A stretch of 64,000 bases of DNA. It comes from an uncultured Mesonia sp. GTDB lineage: Bacteria > Bacteroidota > Bacteroidia > Flavobacteriales > Flavobacteriaceae. This document shows, in pieces, positions 63,759 through 64,000 of this stretch. Every line of letters starts with the position of its first letter. Positions within the stretch are counted from its first letter, which is position 1. The notes beneath the pieces were generated by a model. The model did not search any database. It saw only the letters and a list, made by a program, of their open reading frames with translations, and was not told the origin of the DNA. The translations under genes and the position numbers were made by a program. Location: assembly GCA_958296185.1 (NCBI GenBank), contig CATQIB010000022.1, positions 51,497 through 115,496 of the forward strand. The letters run 5' to 3'.

Positions 63759-63844
63759 AGACTAAATTTAAAAACTAATATATTTAGCTAAAATAATTGA
63801 ATTGTGCTAAACAAGGCATATTCTTTAGAAAAAGCTTTAAAATT

Positions 63845-64000
63845 ATGAAACAAGAGGTTATTACTTTGGCCAATGGTTGCTTTTGGTGTACAGAGGCGGT
63901 CTTTCAACGTTTGCAGGGAGTGGAGAGTGTGGTTTCAGGTTTTAGCGGAGGTAAAATTAAAAATCCGCCCTATCGTGAAGTGGTGCAGGGTAGAACTGGA
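63845..64000 (+). CDS. msrA: Peptide methionine sulfoxide reductase MsrA, partial
   Basis: The first 52 residues run into the window end. The N-terminal ITLANGCFWCTEAVFQRL carries the catalytic Cys in GCFWCTE, and GVESVVSGFSGG is the usual next motif, so this is MsrA, which repairs methionine-S-sulfoxide. Confidence 0.92.
   Translation, partial: MKQEVITLANGCFWCTEAVFQRLQGVESVVSGFSGGKIKNPPYREVVQGRTG

Overview
The window looks like the chromosome of a low-GC member of the Bacteroidota, most likely Flavobacteriia. The evidence is repeated TAnnTTTG promoter boxes with an upstream TTG (before lpdA, rpsF and an HU gene), Bacteroidota-restricted families (DUF4290, a DUF6495-like protein, a TIGR02757-like protein, BatA-like proteins), a bacillithiol BshB1 deacetylase, and a MurA with Asp in place of the usual catalytic Cys.

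Bases 1 to about 18,475 are an accessory region that I read as an integron-like gene-cassette array. Six cassettes (F, E, D, C, B, A, going from high to low coordinates, genes on the minus strand) are separated by six structured sites of about 130-145 bp. Each site has long imperfect inverted arms (GTATAA.../...TTATAC) and an outer GTT/AAC core. The bases next to the core differ between cassettes, but within a cassette the start and the end are complementary over 9-10 bases. That is what is expected if the two ends form one attC-like site in the circular cassette. At the high-coordinate end (18,474-19,665) lies a tyrosine recombinase gene with all catalytic motifs but without the extra helix of classical IntI, followed by a TAnnTTTG box at the junction with the first cassette. 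Cassette contents are typical accessory functions: a mosaic of two restriction-modification systems (A), a phospholipase-D nuclease with six helicase-associated repeats (B), a small membrane protein (C), an Imm33-like protein (D) and two frameshifted unknowns (E, F).

Five copies of one 1.66-kb IS1182-type element sit in this region in the same orientation. Four occupy the same ACGG of an attC-like core, overlapping the predicted crossover base, with 4-bp target duplications; the fifth is in tandem with one of them, separated by a single ACGG. An IS3-type element sits in the leader of cassette B. Two IS copies, cassettes E and F and the recombinase carry many frameshifts that look like single-base changes in homopolymer runs, so sequencing error in bases 12.4-19.7 kb must be considered before calling decay.

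Bases 19.7-20.6 kb are non-coding with two short tandem-repeat clusters. From a tRNA-His at 20.6 kb to the end the window is ordinary chromosome: bacillithiol and sulfur-related genes, lpdA, folate (pabB), tilS, a DsbD-like protein, rdgB/rlmH, nadC, priA, the rpsF-rpsR-rplI operon, hisS, tRNA-Met, HU, fmt-recQ, murA, a degenerate dihydroorotase next to a BatA-like protein and a histidine kinase, a LolD-type ABC ATPase and the start of msrA.
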